Assembly (NCBI GenBank): GCA_006538405.1
Contig: BJKQ01000009.1
Span: 1,746,001-1,810,000 of the forward strand
DNA length: 64,000 nt
Direction of reading: 5' to 3'
From: Hansfordia pulvinata
Lineage: Eukaryota; Ascomycota; Sordariomycetes; Xylariales
Shown here: piece by piece, positions 23,994 through 36,345 of the stretch
Layout of the letters: each line of letters begins with the position of its first letter
Numbering within the stretch: the first letter of the stretch is position 1
The notes under the pieces: model-generated
What the model was told of the DNA's origin: nothing
The model's database searches: none
What the model saw: only the letters and a program-made list of their open reading frames with translations
Translations under genes and position numbers: made by a program

Positions 23994-26284
23994 TCAATCA
24001 TCTCCGTCGTCGTCATCGTCGTCGCCGAATATGGCACGGAGCACCTCGTCCTGTGCGCGCTGGCCTTCGACCGCGTCGTTGATCTCGGGCTGCACGGGCC
24101 CGGCCGCTGCTGCCTGGTCACTACTAGCTGCACCAGCTGCTTTGCCGTCGCCGGGAGCGCCCTGCTGTAGTATCAGATCGTCGAGCGTCATTGCGCCTGC
24201 GCCCGGGTTGCCGCCGCTTGCGCCGTCGGTGCCATCTCCTCCTCCGTTCGGGAGGGCGCCCGGGATGCTCAGGCCGGTGCTCTGGAAGCGCGTCCCCATG
24301 CCGACGCCGCTCGCCGACGCCGCCGCCGGCGATGGCTGTTGTTTCTTGCGCCTGCTGCCGGCGTCGGGGTCGCGGTCCGAAGCGGCATGCGCCGGAGGGG
24401 TGACCCCGAAGCGCTTGCACAGCAGGCGAGTTGGATAGAAGTCGGCCACGGAGCGGGTCATGGCGCCGTGCATGCCGAGGCTGGCGGCCTCCTCGGCGGG
24501 ATCATTGGGCGTAGCTAGAGACGATGGTTGATGGAGACCGTTGCCGCTGTCGCTGCTGTCCTTGGTGGCCTTGGACGACGATGACGACGTAGTGAAGCGC
24601 GAGGCCATAGATCCCGTCATGGGCCGGAAGATGCGCGCGCACCCCTGAAACTCGGCCATCTCGCGCAGGTAGTCTTCAGGGCCGACGGCGGAAGGGCGAG
24701 GAGGCGGCGTATCGGCGAGGCCGGCTCCCCACTCGAGGTACGCGCGGTAGCGGGAACGCTTGGCCTCGTCGTCTGCGTACGGGCCACCACCACCGCGGCC
24801 GGCGCCGCGCGCAATGGCAGCCAGCGCCGTGTCCTTGTCGAGGGGGGTACGCGGCGCGCAAGCCCGGCGCGGCGCTCCTCCTCGCTCAGCGCGTAGCCCT
24901 CGGGGATCTCACCCAGGGCCTGGGGCAGGTTGCCCTTCCCCGTGGCCGTGGCCAGCCGGTCGCGGGCGGCAGGCGACAAGAAGTCGAATACGGACTTGCC
25001 CGGCAGCTGGGCTTCGCCGAGAAGTGCCGCGCGCGATTTGGGGTCCAGCGTCGACGCCTTGGCGGCGTCGGCCGTGGATTGGTACGCCGAGGACCCTGAC
25101 GTGGCGGCGGCGGAGGCGGCGGAGGCAGATTCCTGCTTTGACGGCCGGCTCGACTTCCAGCCGTCCGGAATCACAGGTGGCGGGTACCTGTCGCCGCCGG
25201 TGTTGATGGTGGCCGCCAAAGCATCGGTGTCGGCACCAAAGACGAACCCGTCGAGGGGCAGACGGCCGTCGTGGCACTTGTGGATGTTGCTGCCCGCGGT
25301 GGCGAGCACGGCCTTGCGTGGCCGGAAGACGGGAGCCGAGCCAAGCGAGGGGTTGGCGGCCGTGTTTGCCTTTATCTTGGCCTTCTTCTTTTTGCTGTCT
25401 CCGCCAATGACGCGGTTGTAGGAGATGCGAGGGCCTACCTCATACGGGTCGTCGTCGTCGGAGCCCGTGTCGTTGAGGATCCCGATGCCGATGCCACCCC
25501 GGGCGGGTTTGGACTTCTTGGCTGCTGCTGGCTTGGCGTTCACTCTGGAGCGAAACAGGGGGCCTTCACGGTCGTCTTCGTCGGAGCTCCCACCAGCTTC
25601 CGGATTGTTGGGCACCAGCCTGGCCTCCCCCTCGAAACCAAGTCCTTTTCGATCTAGCTTCTTCACAAACGCTATCATGGCGACGTTTTCCGGGGCAAAA
25701 AGATATGCTGTTGCCTGAGCACTGTCGTGGGCGTCTAGCCGAGGCTTTCGGCGCACTTTGGGGCCTATCCCCTGCCCGTCCTTCCAGCCCATGCGCCTCA
25801 GCAGCTTGACGCCCATGGTCTCGCCCCGGGGGCGGAACAGCTCGGCGGCGGCGCCGCCGCCGCCGGAGCGCCCATGGTCGCCATCGTAGGAGGACCCGAG
25901 GCCGGCAAAAGAGTCTGCCGTCTCGATTTGCTGGCGCTCGGCGGCGTCGGCGCGGTCTTCGTCGTCCATGAAGTCGTCTATCGACTGCTGCTTCTGCTTT
26001 TGCGCGTGGGTCTGGGAGCGCGAGGAGACGAAGGTGGAAGGTGTCCAGCCCTCCTTGGAGCCAACAGTGTTGAAGTAGCCGGCGCTCCAGCCGCCGGTGA
26101 AGGCGCCGTGGAGGCGCCTGCGGCCGCGATCGTCGCGGACATCCTGCTTCCAGACGGGGACGTAGGAGCCGTCATCGCGGACGTCAGGATCGAGGGGCGG
26201 CAGCGGGGTGCCGAAGAGGACGTAGGGGGACTGTTGGGCCTGGAGGTCGGCCTCGAAGGTGGCGCGGGACCGCTTGGAGGCCAT
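23994..26284 (-). CDS. G-patch domain protein (GPATCH1/DUF1604 family), one frame break
   Basis: Nuclear G-patch protein related to GPATCH1, a spliceosome-associated factor thought to act with a DEAH-box helicase. Single exon, about 763 residues. The N-terminus carries the DUF1604 block: PYVLFGTPLPPLDPDVRDDG, then WKQDVRDDRGRRRLHGAFTG and YFNTVGSKEGWTPSTF. The G-patch lies at about residues 157-200 with ETMGVKLLRRMGWKDGQGIG. Downstream are VFGADTDALA and a FDFLSPAARDRLA segment. Near residue 480 the frame breaks in the six-G run at 24842-24847 (plus strand); one extra base joins it to LDKDTALAAIARGAGRGG and YLEWGAGLADTPPP. The C-terminus (FQGCARIFRPMTGSMASRFT, DFYPTRLLCKRFGV) is typical of the family. 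It ends in an acidic DDDDDDGDD tail. Confidence 0.92.
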
Positions 26285-27599
26285 TGGGCAGGGCTGCCGT
26301 CGTCAGTCGGGGTCGGGGTTCGGGGACGATGGTGGCGGCCGCGAAGCCGCCAGCATGGTTTTCGCCGGGCCGCCCTGAGGTGGTGTGGTGTTGGGGCGCG
26401 TCGGGCGGGAGGCGGCGGCGGGGGAGGTTGTAGAGACGAAGAGGCGCGTAGCAGGTTGTGGAGGGTTGAGCGTCGGGGTCGAGGAAGGGATCTGTGGCGT
26501 TGCTGTGATAACGCTGGCGATGTGTCGATGAATGGGATTGGAGTGACGCACAGTCCAGTGTTTTGCTGGTTGCCACCGGGCTCCGTTCCAGACGGGCCCG
26601 GGTGGGTCAGCAGCAATGCTCCGGGGGCCTGATAGCGCCCACGGTTACGAGTACTGCGGCTGGCTTTGGGGTCGTTGAGGGCCTGAGGTACATGGGCCGG
26701 CGTGGGAGATGGGCCTCGCTACATAGGTACCTAAGTAGGAAGGTATTCACCGGGCTTGGTCAATTTACGGAACCGATTGAGAAAAGGGACATATTAAGTG
26801 TACCTACCCTTTTCTAAGAATGCCGGTTAAGGCGGGCAAGTGTTTTTGCATTGTTCGGTTGCGAGCGAGGATCGAGACTCTCTGCCTGGTCAGTTACGCT
26901 GGTTTAAATTTTCATTCGTTTCCTCGTCCCTTGCAAGTGTGTGTTCGCCTTGCTGGCAACGATACTCGACCCTGCTTCACGTACCGGTATGAAGCCCCCG
27001 TCCCGGCCTCTGCCTCCATAACCTCGTACATACTTCTCTTGATAAGCCCGTTGGGTTCAGCTTCGTATCCGTCTGCCTGAGATTGATCACTGTATAAGGT
27101 ATGTCCTCTTATGCCCATTTCCACGCACACCTGCCGTACCTACCCAAGTCAACATTGCACCACCCTGAACAGCACTGTGCTTTGGTATCGCATACGCGTA
27201 GAGGGGGCACGTCTCAGGTTCCTGGCTGTAAGGGGCGCCCGCACGGAACATCAAGGCGGCGTGGGGACACTTGAGGTTCACAGCTTGCAGTACGTACCTC
27301 AGTCCGACATCGAATGAACATGTTGGACGTCACTTCACACGGTGTGGTGGTCGTTCCTGCCAATAATCGAATGGTTTACAGTCTCACGATGAAAGGAAAG
27401 CGCACCGACAGCCACGCGTAGATGAAACCCTCCAATGGCAAAGACTGCCTTTGCTTACCACATAATGCCTCCCTTACTATATTGACCGCGACGCTGGGTA
27501 CTTACCTATGCACACACATAGGAAGCCATGGACCTCGTACTTTACACTCCGCCACACACAGAGACCGACGACATAAAATCACCGCGAACATGCCGCCCG
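26285..27599. other. Intergenic region between two minus-strand genes
   Basis: This 1.3-kb stretch contains the G-patch gene promoter (one TACGAGTA at 26646-26653, 362 bp upstream of the start) and the 3' flank of the antiporter gene. I see no supported coding region. Confidence 0.6.
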
Positions 27600-30500
27600 T
27601 CAGGACTCCAGCCCGCGCCCGGCCGCCTGGATCACCAACACGCTAGCCTTGAGCTGGCTCCTGGCCATCTTCTCGCCCAGCACACCCACGGCTTCCTGCA
27701 TCTCGTGTTGCTCGCTGCTCCCGCCAGGCGACAAGCCCGAGTGGCGCCGGCCCACCAGCACCATGTCGCCCGAGTTGCGCGGGTTTCTGTTGACGGCGGC
27801 TTGCGCGAGCTCGAGCGCGCGCCCAGCAGCCCGCCCCCGCGAGGTATACACGCCACCGCTTCCCTCGTCCTCGAACCGCACTCGCTCAGCTACAGCAGAA
27901 GGCAGCGACGCCCGCACCGACGCCAAGAACGAAATATCGGACGCTGTCGTCTCGGTCGTCACGCCCAGCTTGATGTCCATATCCGTTGCCGCCGCTGCCG
28001 TCGACGGCTCGGCAGTCCTCGGACTGTGTGAGATGATGTCATCGCGACCGCCCGCTACTTCCGCTGGCTCCTCGTCGGCGTCTTCGTCCACGACTATGTG
28101 CGCAATGGTAGCACTGACGTGCTTGTTCTTGAGAAGCTGCACCAGGAAGCGCAGCGCGGCGCGGTCATCGGCCCCACCCAAGTACGGCATGAAGACGTGG
28201 TGCGACTTGTCGGCAGTAGGCGGCTCGGCGACCACCTTGTGGCGGCTGTTCATCGAGATGCCGCTGACGGTGCGTGGGAGGGCCGGAGGCGACAACTGGC
28301 TTGCCCCGCCGAGGCCCTTGTCGATGAAGACTCCCGTGTTGCAGACGGCCGAGGCGAGCGCGGCCCGGACGAAATCCAGGTGGGCTCGACCTGTGAAGCG
28401 GTCTTCGGCGGCCCCCGCTGCAGTAGCCCCGCGAATCAAGGGGATTGAGTCGTCCTCAGTGTTGCTGCCCACCTCGCTCCAGGGGATCAGGACAAAGTCG
28501 GCATCGCGGTCGGCGGCTTGCCCGACCACCGTCGCCGCGTACGAGTCCTCGGCTGACACGGCAACGTGGCCCGAGGCGGCCACGTCATGCAAGCGGGCAA
28601 ACGTCCGGAAGGCGTTGACCACGGGGTCGCGCTGCGCGTAGTCCTCGCCCCCTGTCACCTTCATCACCGAAGACGTGCGCTCCGTCAGCTCCAGGATGCG
28701 CAGCGCGTGCACCTCAAGCGGCCTTCGCTGCTGCTGGGGCGTTGCTGCAGAGCTCCGCTGGTTCTTTCTCTCCTGGGCTGTTTCCGCTGCTGCATTGTCA
28801 TTGTCCTCGTTGTCTTCTGTGGCTGAAGTTGTCGTCTGATCAGCGGCCGCCCGAGCATCAGACCCAGCCGCGGAAGACTGTCTGCGTGGCCGTGTCGTCG
28901 ACGGTACACTCTCCTCGCCCAGAAGCGAAATAAAGGTGAAAAGGCTGGGTAGGCTGTCAAGTCGGAGGTACACGAGTAAGCGGCGGATTTTCTGCTCCTT
29001 TTGGGCTCCCTGTTGAACCTCCTGACCGCCGGCGTCATCGGCGTTCCCACCCAGCGGCTTCCCGTCCCAGTCGATCTCACCGCGCTTCCACTTCTCCAGC
29101 TTCTGCTGATACCACGGCGGGTAGAGCCACTTGGTCAGGGGCGACGTCGTAACGGTCGTGACAACGGCCATGACGACGAAGATGGTGAAGGTCCGGGAGG
29201 ACAGGATCTTGGCTTGCAGGCCAATGTTCTGGGGCAAGCTAGGTCAGTTCCGCGGGCCGGAAAGGAGGAATCACAAAGGTGAGAAGTTAGGGCAGCTCAC
29301 CAGGACAATCAACTCCACCAGGCCCTTGCAGCTCATGAGCACGCCAATAGAGAAGCTCTCCCTCCACTGCAGCTTCATGCCCCTGGCGGCCAGCGTGCCG
29401 CCAAGAATCTTTCCGGCGAAAGCGCACGCGATGACGCCAACAACATACGCCCAGGTGATTCCATCGTTCAACAGGCCCAGGTCGGTGCTCAGGCCGGACA
29501 AGGCAAAGTACAGGGGCAAGAATAGGACCGTCACGAGGTCTTCGATCTTTTCCGTCAGCTTGATGGCAAAGCCGCCCTCGTGAGGACATATGAGGCCCAC
29601 CAGAAAGGCGCCAAAGATGGGATGCACGCCAATAATGTCTGTGGACAATGGTTAGCTCGGGACGAAGCCCATCAGGGAAATCGCTCGCGTGCACGCGGAC
29701 GTGGGACTTACTGGTGAACCAGGAGGATACGAGGACGAGCAGCATGGTCAGGGCAACCATGCCCTGGGTCGGACCATTCTGGATGCTGCCGGAACGCCTC
29801 AAGGCCCAGTGGAAGACGGGCTTGACGGCAAAGGTCAGGAAAAGGGTCCAACCGACGGCGACAAGCAGGACCCAAAGAGCGGTGAGCCCCGAGGCGTTGT
29901 TGACGAGAGTGACGCACAGGGCGAGCAGAACCCAGCCGACGACGTCGTTGCCGACGCCGGCGGCCAGGACGGTGACACCGACGGGGGTGCTGAGCAGGTT
30001 GAGCTCGGTCAGGATGCGACAGAGGACCGGGAAGGCGGTGATGGCGAGGGCGGTGCCGATGAAGAGGCCGTAGGTGCCGAAACTGATGTCGACCGTGTCG
30101 CCCTGGCTGTGGAACTCGTGGAAGAGACCCCAGGCGATGGCGAAGCCGAGGCCGAAAGGCAGGATCATGCTGGCGAGACCGACGCTGAGGGCAACGCGCC
30201 AGTTTGTGGTGAACATGCGGACGTCGACCTCGAGGCCGATGAGGAAGAGAAACAGCAGCAGGCCGAGGTTGGCGACGTTGTTGAGGACGGGCATAGAAGC
30301 CTCGGGGAAGATGGCGTTCTTGAAGGCGGGGGCGCGCGACAGGACCGACTTGCCGAGCAGGATGCCGCCGATGACCTCTGCGATGACGCGGGGCTGGCCC
30401 AGCAGAGACAGCGGGTAGTGCAGCAGGCGGCAGAAGCAGATGATGATGACGGCTTGGACGATGAAGAGCTGGATGGGGTTGGAGGGCAGGTAGGCAATGG

Positions 30501-30630
30501 GCGAGGAACCCTCGAGAATGCCGCCCTGCGCGGGCGCCGACGTGCTCGAGGCGCTGGCGGAGGCGCTGGTGATGGTGGCCGTGACGGTCGACAGCAGCGT
30601 CGTCGTCGCCATGTCTGTGAGGCTGTCCAT
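27600..30630 (-). CDS. KHA1: K+/H+ antiporter, Kha1-type cation:proton antiporter 2 family
   Basis: Membrane cation/H+ antiporter; yeast Kha1 acts in Golgi membranes in K+ and pH homeostasis. Exons 30630-29712, 29638-29301 and 29228-27600 keep frame and give 961 residues. After a Ser/Thr/Ala-rich N-terminus comes a membrane domain of roughly twelve helices (residues ~45-440). Typical stretches are [101 protein letters not shown] and [12 protein letters not shown]. The cytosolic tail starts after the last helix ([19 protein letters not shown]). It contains UspA-like segments found in this family ([25 protein letters not shown] near the end). No frame defects. Substrate choice is inferred from family. 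Confidence 0.94.
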
Positions 30631-33034
30631 GGCGAGGGGGCCTCCAGAGGGCGCTTGTGTATGTGTGTGTTGTGCTTGTGCCCGTCACTTTTGTAAGCAC
30701 ACCAGTCGCTGTGCTCTTGATGGAAGCTATTCTGTGGCGGGGGGAACGCCGCCTCTTGATTCCGCGGCCAGTGGCGCGGGTTCCAATCCTCAGCGAATAT
30801 CACGCGGGGGGCCGTCAACTTGTATCAGGCAGTGGTCCCTGCAGGCCGGGGTCTGCTTGCTCTGCAGAGGCAGACGAAAAGTCACAGGCGGAGCAGTCGG
30901 CCGCCGCGTTGCCTTTTCACAAAGGGCGCCTCGTCGGCGTCGCCGCCGCCGCCGTTTCCTATGGAGAACAAAGAAGCGTCAGTACGTCCAGCAGAATCGG
31001 CGCGCAGAAGAGTGTCTAAGACAGACGATGGAGGTTGCTGAGGGCTGTTGTGTCGGGACGCGCGATGATGATGAAGAGGGGCCCCGCGGCGTCTTGTTCA
31101 GCTCTTCAGCTGTCAGATCTGTGGGCCGGCCGGACCCGGGGACGCGCAGCGGTTCGACCCCTACTCGACCTTGGAAGGGCACTAATAGCAAGTCCGGCCA
31201 ACCTTGACAGGCGTGCTGATCCCATGGCCTGGGCTAAAGCGAGCCGTACGCACTCTAAGTTAGCTCCAGAGGCCAAAGGGCAGCCAAGGGCCCGCCAGAC
31301 AGGGCCCCCGGCACGAACGAGGCGTTCGGGGATTGCGAGTCGTCGTGGACCAGCCTGACGGAGGCTCGGCGGCAGCACAGCCAAGGCTTGTCGCCAAGCA
31401 GTCAAAGAGGAGAAACGCGCTCCTCTCGGCCGTTCAGGTGACCTGACCTGACCTGCGAGTGCCCCCGTACTCGTGAGCCGAAGCATGGCCCCAGCCCAAC
31501 ACAGACACCAACGAGGACAAGACGAAGAGAACCGGGGAAAGGGGCCACTGCCAACTCAACACCAAGCCAAGCCCGCCCGCGCCATGATAAGTGACAGGGA
31601 CAGACATCACGCGCCTTCGAGCCACGCACCACACAGAACGCCTGCGCCCGCCCGTCCGCTTCCGCTCGCACACCACCTCGCAGCTGTCATGAGGCGTTCC
31701 GCGTTCTCGACCGCACCCCAGATCCCCCTTATCCAAGCCCTCGGCGTTTTCTCCGCAGCGGCGGCGTGACAGCTGCGCTAGGCGCTTCTGAGCAGAGGGC
31801 GTCTCCCAGAGAGCGGCCCAGACCTTTGTGAGGCGGAGAGGCGGCGGTGATGGTGGTGGTGGTGACCAGAAAGCATCACGCATGCCTCTCCTTACGGGGT
31901 ACTATCGCCCACCCTCTTCTTGGTGTCGAAAAATCTATCCTGCCACTGACGACAGATCGGCCATGGGCACAACAACGACAGGCAGGGGCGGCGCAAGCGA
32001 GCCGAGCCGAGCCTCCTGCACAATGGCGCGCACGTGCGCATCTGGCTCGCGGCCTGACCTTGCGCCGCCGCCTGCGCCGCCCAGAGGACGAATGTGTGTC
32101 AGAGCTGCTTGACATAGGCTAGAGCTTGTGAGGCTCATCAGCTGAGCAGAAAGGGCCAAAAAAACAAACAAACAAAAAAACGAGCAGCGGCACCCTGGCC
32201 ACGTCTACTGCGTCCCCCGCACTCCGCTACCCCCGGCTAACCGAACGGAACATGCCGTAAATAACCACATTATTCATCCGGTGATCTTGTTTCTTGGTGG
32301 CGCCGCGCGCAACGAGGCGGTATTCGGACGCAGGACGGACACGTGAGACGGCCTCGGCGGCAAACCCTGCGCCAGCAGTCTGCACGTGGCGACGTGTCGA
32401 GAGAGAGGGTGGAAAGAATCAAGTTGTCCTCGACCTTGGCGCCAGCACCTCAACCGACTGAATCCCGGCGGGTGCCTCTCAGACCCAGCTTGCAACAGAT
32501 CTCCGCATCCACGAGCCACTTGTGCTCGACCCGTGTGGCCAGCCGCGCCTCTCAGAATAGTTCCGGTGGTAAAGTCGTCTTGAAATAAACCATTTCAGAT
32601 TCAAGGGAGGAGCTGAGTTGCTTGTCACCAACAAGCCCTGTCAGCTACCGATCCTTCTGAACGCCTTGGAAACGCAGCACCCACCCGCTTGGCTTCTCTA
32701 CCCAACTGCGGTAGATAGCCGCTGCCAGGATGCCCACAGGCAGCAGCAACTGGCTACCGAAGCCATTTAGAATGTGCGGGCATGTGCGTCGCCGCCGGCA
32801 CTCTGGGTTGGGGTCTGCCCCCTGTGTAATGAGTCCCGACGCTTCATTTATGGCCTGGAGTAGGATCTTCCTCCTTTGACTAAGCCGCCACGTTCCATCA
32901 GACGGCGACGGCGACGGCCAACACACGCGAAGCTTGTTGAACGCCGCTCGACAGGATTCAGGCGCATGTGTATAAGTCAACGCTGAGGAACTTGGTGGGT
33001 GAGTTGGCGACACTGATCACTTCCCACAATCACA
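30631..33034. other. Divergent non-coding region between KHA1 and a secreted-protein gene
   Basis: 2.4 kb without a supported gene. A 122-codon minus frame (32645-33013) ends 21 bases from the start of the secreted-protein gene and lacks domain or codon support. The rest contains simple-sequence stretches (for example AAAC-rich near 32160). Confidence 0.55.
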
Positions 33035-34479
33035 ATGTCGCACAGGCTGCTTCTCCTAGTCGCCGTAGCGGCCAAAGCAGCGCTGGCAGGGCCCGTCTCG
33101 TTTGAGGAACAGAACAACACGGCTGTCGACATGACCACCACAGAAACCAACCCTCAGCTTGCTACCCAAACCCGCGAGTCGAAGGGGACGCAAAGCTCGT
33201 TGGCAACGAGCCACTACTCTCATCTTCCTGCACCATCGGCGCTTTCGGGGACACAAGACCACCCTTGTTGGCCGACACCTACCCTGAGTGGGGAAGGCCA
33301 TGCTCAGGCGTTCGAACTCGTGGACCCTTCGCCGGCCTGCAGTAAGGAAGCCACTGATCTGCAACCATTCTCTTACCCAGAAGATCCGTCCACGGAACAG
33401 TCTGGAGACAAGACCACCGACGTGATGAAGAAAGCTGCTACTGACGTTAACAAATACATAAAGAAAACCGAGCAGAAGGTACGTGGGCGAGGCCGTTCTG
33501 CTACGAAGACTCAAGAGTTACTAACAGTCATCCCTACTCTTTCAAGTGCCCTAAGAATGTCAGATGGAAGACGAAGACGATCATGCTGCGAACAGGGGCA
33601 GACGGCAGGGTCGACTACGCCGAAGAAAACCCGGGCGCATGGCCCGAGCTGACCTTTGGGCGGCTCGTCGTGCGCCAGGACGACGAGGGCCCCCCGCGAG
33701 TCGAAGTCGACTTTGCGAGCGACGTCGAGAGACCGCGGCCCGACGCGGTCATGGGCCCGGACGGCCTGTCGACGAGGCTCAGGTACGAGGGCCACCGGCG
33801 CGGCTGCTTACAGGTCGAGGTCAGGTTCTATCTGCCGCAGTCGATGGAAGCGCCCATGACTGTGCAGACGGCGCACCTGACGACAACGTGGAGTACGGAG
33901 AATGTGGTCTTCATGAAAGCGCTCTCCATCACCACCGAGGCGGGCGACGTGGACGGCAGGTTCGACACGCAACGCAACCTGACGATCAACGCGCGCGGGG
34001 GAGGCAGCGTCGGCGCGGAGCTGTGGACCACCACCGCGTTCACCGAGATGGAGGCGAGCGGGGAGGAGCCTCCGGACCCGTGCGTCAACATCACGACGAC
34101 CTCCGGCAGCATCGCGGCCTACTTCTTCCAAGACTCGGCGGTCGCCATAGCCGGCCACAACGCTTTCCAGTCCACCACCGGAGACATATACATCAGCTAC
34201 GACCCCGAGTGGCAGGGCGCTGTCGACGCACATGCTCAGGGGCCCGGCTCCGTGAACATGACGGGCATTCCCGGCAAGGAGCAGAAGACCCCGCAGGGAG
34301 AGCTGGTCTGGAAGAGCCAGAGCGCAGGTGGGACTCCGGATCGCAACAGGATGACCATGCGAACCCAGCAGGGCAAGATCCAGGCCTACACAAGAACGGC
34401 GCCAGAAACATCCATGATACAGGAGATGTGGCGTAAAATTTCATGGGCACGCATGACGCCGCCGGCCAAGCAAGGCTAA
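33035..34479 (+). CDS. Secreted protein of unknown function, 458 residues
   Basis: I do not recognise a named family. Exons 33035-33478 and 33547-34479 join in frame; the intron has GTACGTG, TTACTAACAG and TTTCAAG. A signal peptide is clear: MSHRLLLLVAVAAKAALA, with probable cleavage before GPVS. Residues 20-150 are Ser/Thr/Pro-rich and probably disordered. From about residue 150 the chain becomes beta-rich, with alternating polar/hydrophobic strands (RNLTINARGGGSVGAELWTT, CVNITTTSGSIAAYFFQ, STTGDIYISYDPEWQ) that resemble stacked-strand, adhesin-like folds. At least four N-glycosylation sequons (NNT, NLT, NIT, NMT) and five cysteines after the signal peptide fit extracellular export. It has no transmembrane tail or GPI signal. 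It converges with the small cysteine-paired secreted gene. It could be a cell-wall or secreted effector-like protein; that is inference. Confidence 0.8.
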
Positions 34480-34999
34480 ATGGAAAAGGCACCAACTCCA
34501 CCCAGACTCAAGCTCTGTTGCGCTTGGAGCAGTGGAACAGCATGACGGGAATGACCCGGCTATCGTCGAGGTCTGTGTCTACAAATGTCGAGATGCGTAC
34601 ATGATTATAGTTGTATGGTATTTGGGCTCGTCGAGCTCGCATCACCCGTTTATGTCAAGCTCTACATTCACTTATAGATGATATAGTACCGAATTCTTCA
34701 ATCTTCGAGTTGCGCTATTTTGCGGGCGGCGGCACGCGCTGGTCTCTTCACGTACAGCCGCGCGGGGTCTATGTGATGGCGTGATTGACACATCACACAG
34801 TAAGTAGGAAAGGGACAGGACTAAGAAGTGAGGTCAGTTGTAAGCTCAGGCGAGAGATGAACAGTGATGTGTCTTTTCCAAAACTCGTCAAGTCTCATTC
34901 CAAGGCAAACCACTGCGCACGCAATCCAGACCTTGGCCGATGGCCACTTGAAAACCACCACCTCTATTACATTTGCAAAGGTATTGCCGGCGACCAATC
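34480..34999. other. Convergent 3' region between two secreted-protein genes
   Basis: 520 bp, AT-richer than its surroundings. A 74-codon minus frame and a 105-codon plus frame overlap the 3' end of the next gene, but neither has independent support. Confidence 0.55.
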
Positions 35000-35378
35000 T
35001 CAAGATAGCTCCTCCTCCAGGGCCCCCCAGAACTCTACCCTGCATCCGTCCCTACAATTATCCAGGATTTTCGCGATATTGGCCAACTTGGTCCCCATAT
35101 GAGGGTCAAGTCGGGCAATCGCGTCCTTGCTGGCCTTTGCTGCACTGCCACAATCTTGTAAGCAACTGAGCAAACCAGCATACCCTCGCGGGCTCAGGGA
35201 GCGCTTAGCGAATGAACTCGCAATATGCTGCTGTCGAATGACGGGCTGGTCAGCTCTACTCGAAGTTGATCGGCGGTGGGCATTTGGGATTTCTACTTAC
35301 GCCCCCATTGACAGGTAGCGATGCCCCGGCGACGCCGAGGCAAAGCATGGCGGAAATCGCGATGGCTGCGAAACGCAT
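35000..35378 (-). CDS. Small secreted protein with paired CX3C motifs, 102 residues
   Basis: Assembled here from two exons, 35378-35301 and 35230-35000. The intron has GTAAGTA, a GCTGACC branch site and CGACAG; a second CAG directly after the acceptor allows a one-residue in-frame variant. The signal peptide MRFAAIAISAMLCLGVAGAS is strong. The mature part begins LPVNGGQHIASSFAKRSLSP and contains exactly four cysteines in two CX3C pairs separated by 31 residues (SCLQDC ... DNCRDGC). The 31-residue spacer and both flanks look alpha-helical, so a disulfide-clamped helical hairpin is likely. It ends FWGALEEELS. I recognise no family. Size, secretion and cysteine pattern fit a fungal small secreted (effector-like) protein. 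Continuation by a further intron at the 3' end cannot be excluded. Confidence 0.68.
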
Positions 35379-35811
35379 GTTGCAGGTGAGTTACGGGTAA
35401 AATGTACCTTATAAGAATGGAATACGCAGAAGATGTACTATGCACCGGTTATCTGAAATTCTGAATGTTCTGCCGTTCCAAGTGGAAAAGAAAAGGCTCA
35501 CTACGTATTTGTGGTAGGCCACGGCTTCAACTTATCACTATCATGCGTTCTACTACATACTAGAACCTCAGTCGTGAAGGGAACCTGGCCACTCTGGACA
35601 TGAAGTGGCTGCTCAACAGGCTTCCAGGAGGTATGGCATCCGTTTCTGACACATTGTGTCGCCTTGACTTGAGGCATACGGTAAGCTGACACGGGTCCAG
35701 AGTCGAACAGCCATTGGCGGGCTGCCTGTCGACGTGGTGACTCTGACCGGTGACAAGAGCATGGGGTAAAGAAGATGTGCTCATCCACAGAGGGAAGCCT
35801 TGCCTTTCATC

Positions 35812-36345
35812 TCACAAGTCATCAGTTGCCACACACAACGCCGTATTTAGGGCTTGCGGTAACTCGGTCAGACGCAAGTGCAGCCGTGCCACCCTCGAGA
35901 GCTCGCGGACAAATGTCGCAGATGCATCAGGGCAAGCCGACTGCTTCGCCACTTGGTGTCTCTTCCATGCCACCGCCACCGGTTGCCCGTCAGTCGCACC
36001 GGCAAGGCCGAAGTCTGGTTCCTCTTCGAGTCGGTGCTGCAGCCCGAGTACGTCTGATGACACAGCATCAACTCTGGCAGGACGTCTGAGAGTCTGTCTC
36101 CAGGAGAATAGCACCGCAAAGTCAGGAACATGCCAGAGTATTTCGAATACTTGATAATTCGAAGACGAGCAAGATGGCCTATGCAACCGCCCGAGCAAAT
36201 CAGCTGACGATTTCATGAGTGCCGAGGTTGCCATAGAGAAGAGCTGTGCCGGAAATTCACCGTCTCGTGGAGCTCCCATAACCTCCCCCAACAACTGAAT
36301 GGCAACCTTCAGTGGTCCATCAGTGGTTGTGATCCCAACACGCAT
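35812..36345 (-). CDS. Possible hypothetical protein, doubtful
   Basis: A 177-codon frame in an AT-richer pocket. The segment SADLLGRLHRPSCSSSNYQ and a C-terminal FVRELSRVARLHLRLTEL faintly recall the C-terminal region of AflR-like transcription factors. No Zn2Cys6 cluster was found upstream, where the next minus frame (36492-36692) ends in a stop. It could be a degraded regulator fragment or chance. Codon bias is weaker than in the supported genes. Confidence 0.22.
   Translation of the reverse strand: MRVGITTTDGPLKVAIQLLGEVMGAPRDGEFPAQLFSMATSALMKSSADLLGRLHRPSCSSSNYQVFEILWHVPDFAVLFSWRQTLRRPARVDAVSSDVLGLQHRLEEEPDFGLAGATDGQPVAVAWKRHQVAKQSACPDASATFVRELSRVARLHLRLTELPQALNTALCVATDDL

Noticed and set aside
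29689..30696. 335-codon plus frame and 330-codon minus frame overlapping KHA1
   Set aside because: Both are shadows of the antiporter exon, which has clear membrane helices and conserved motifs.
32645..33013. 122-codon minus frame with one hydrophobic stretch
   Set aside because: Its start is 21 bases from the start of the divergent secreted-protein gene, leaving no room for promoters, and it has no family resemblance.
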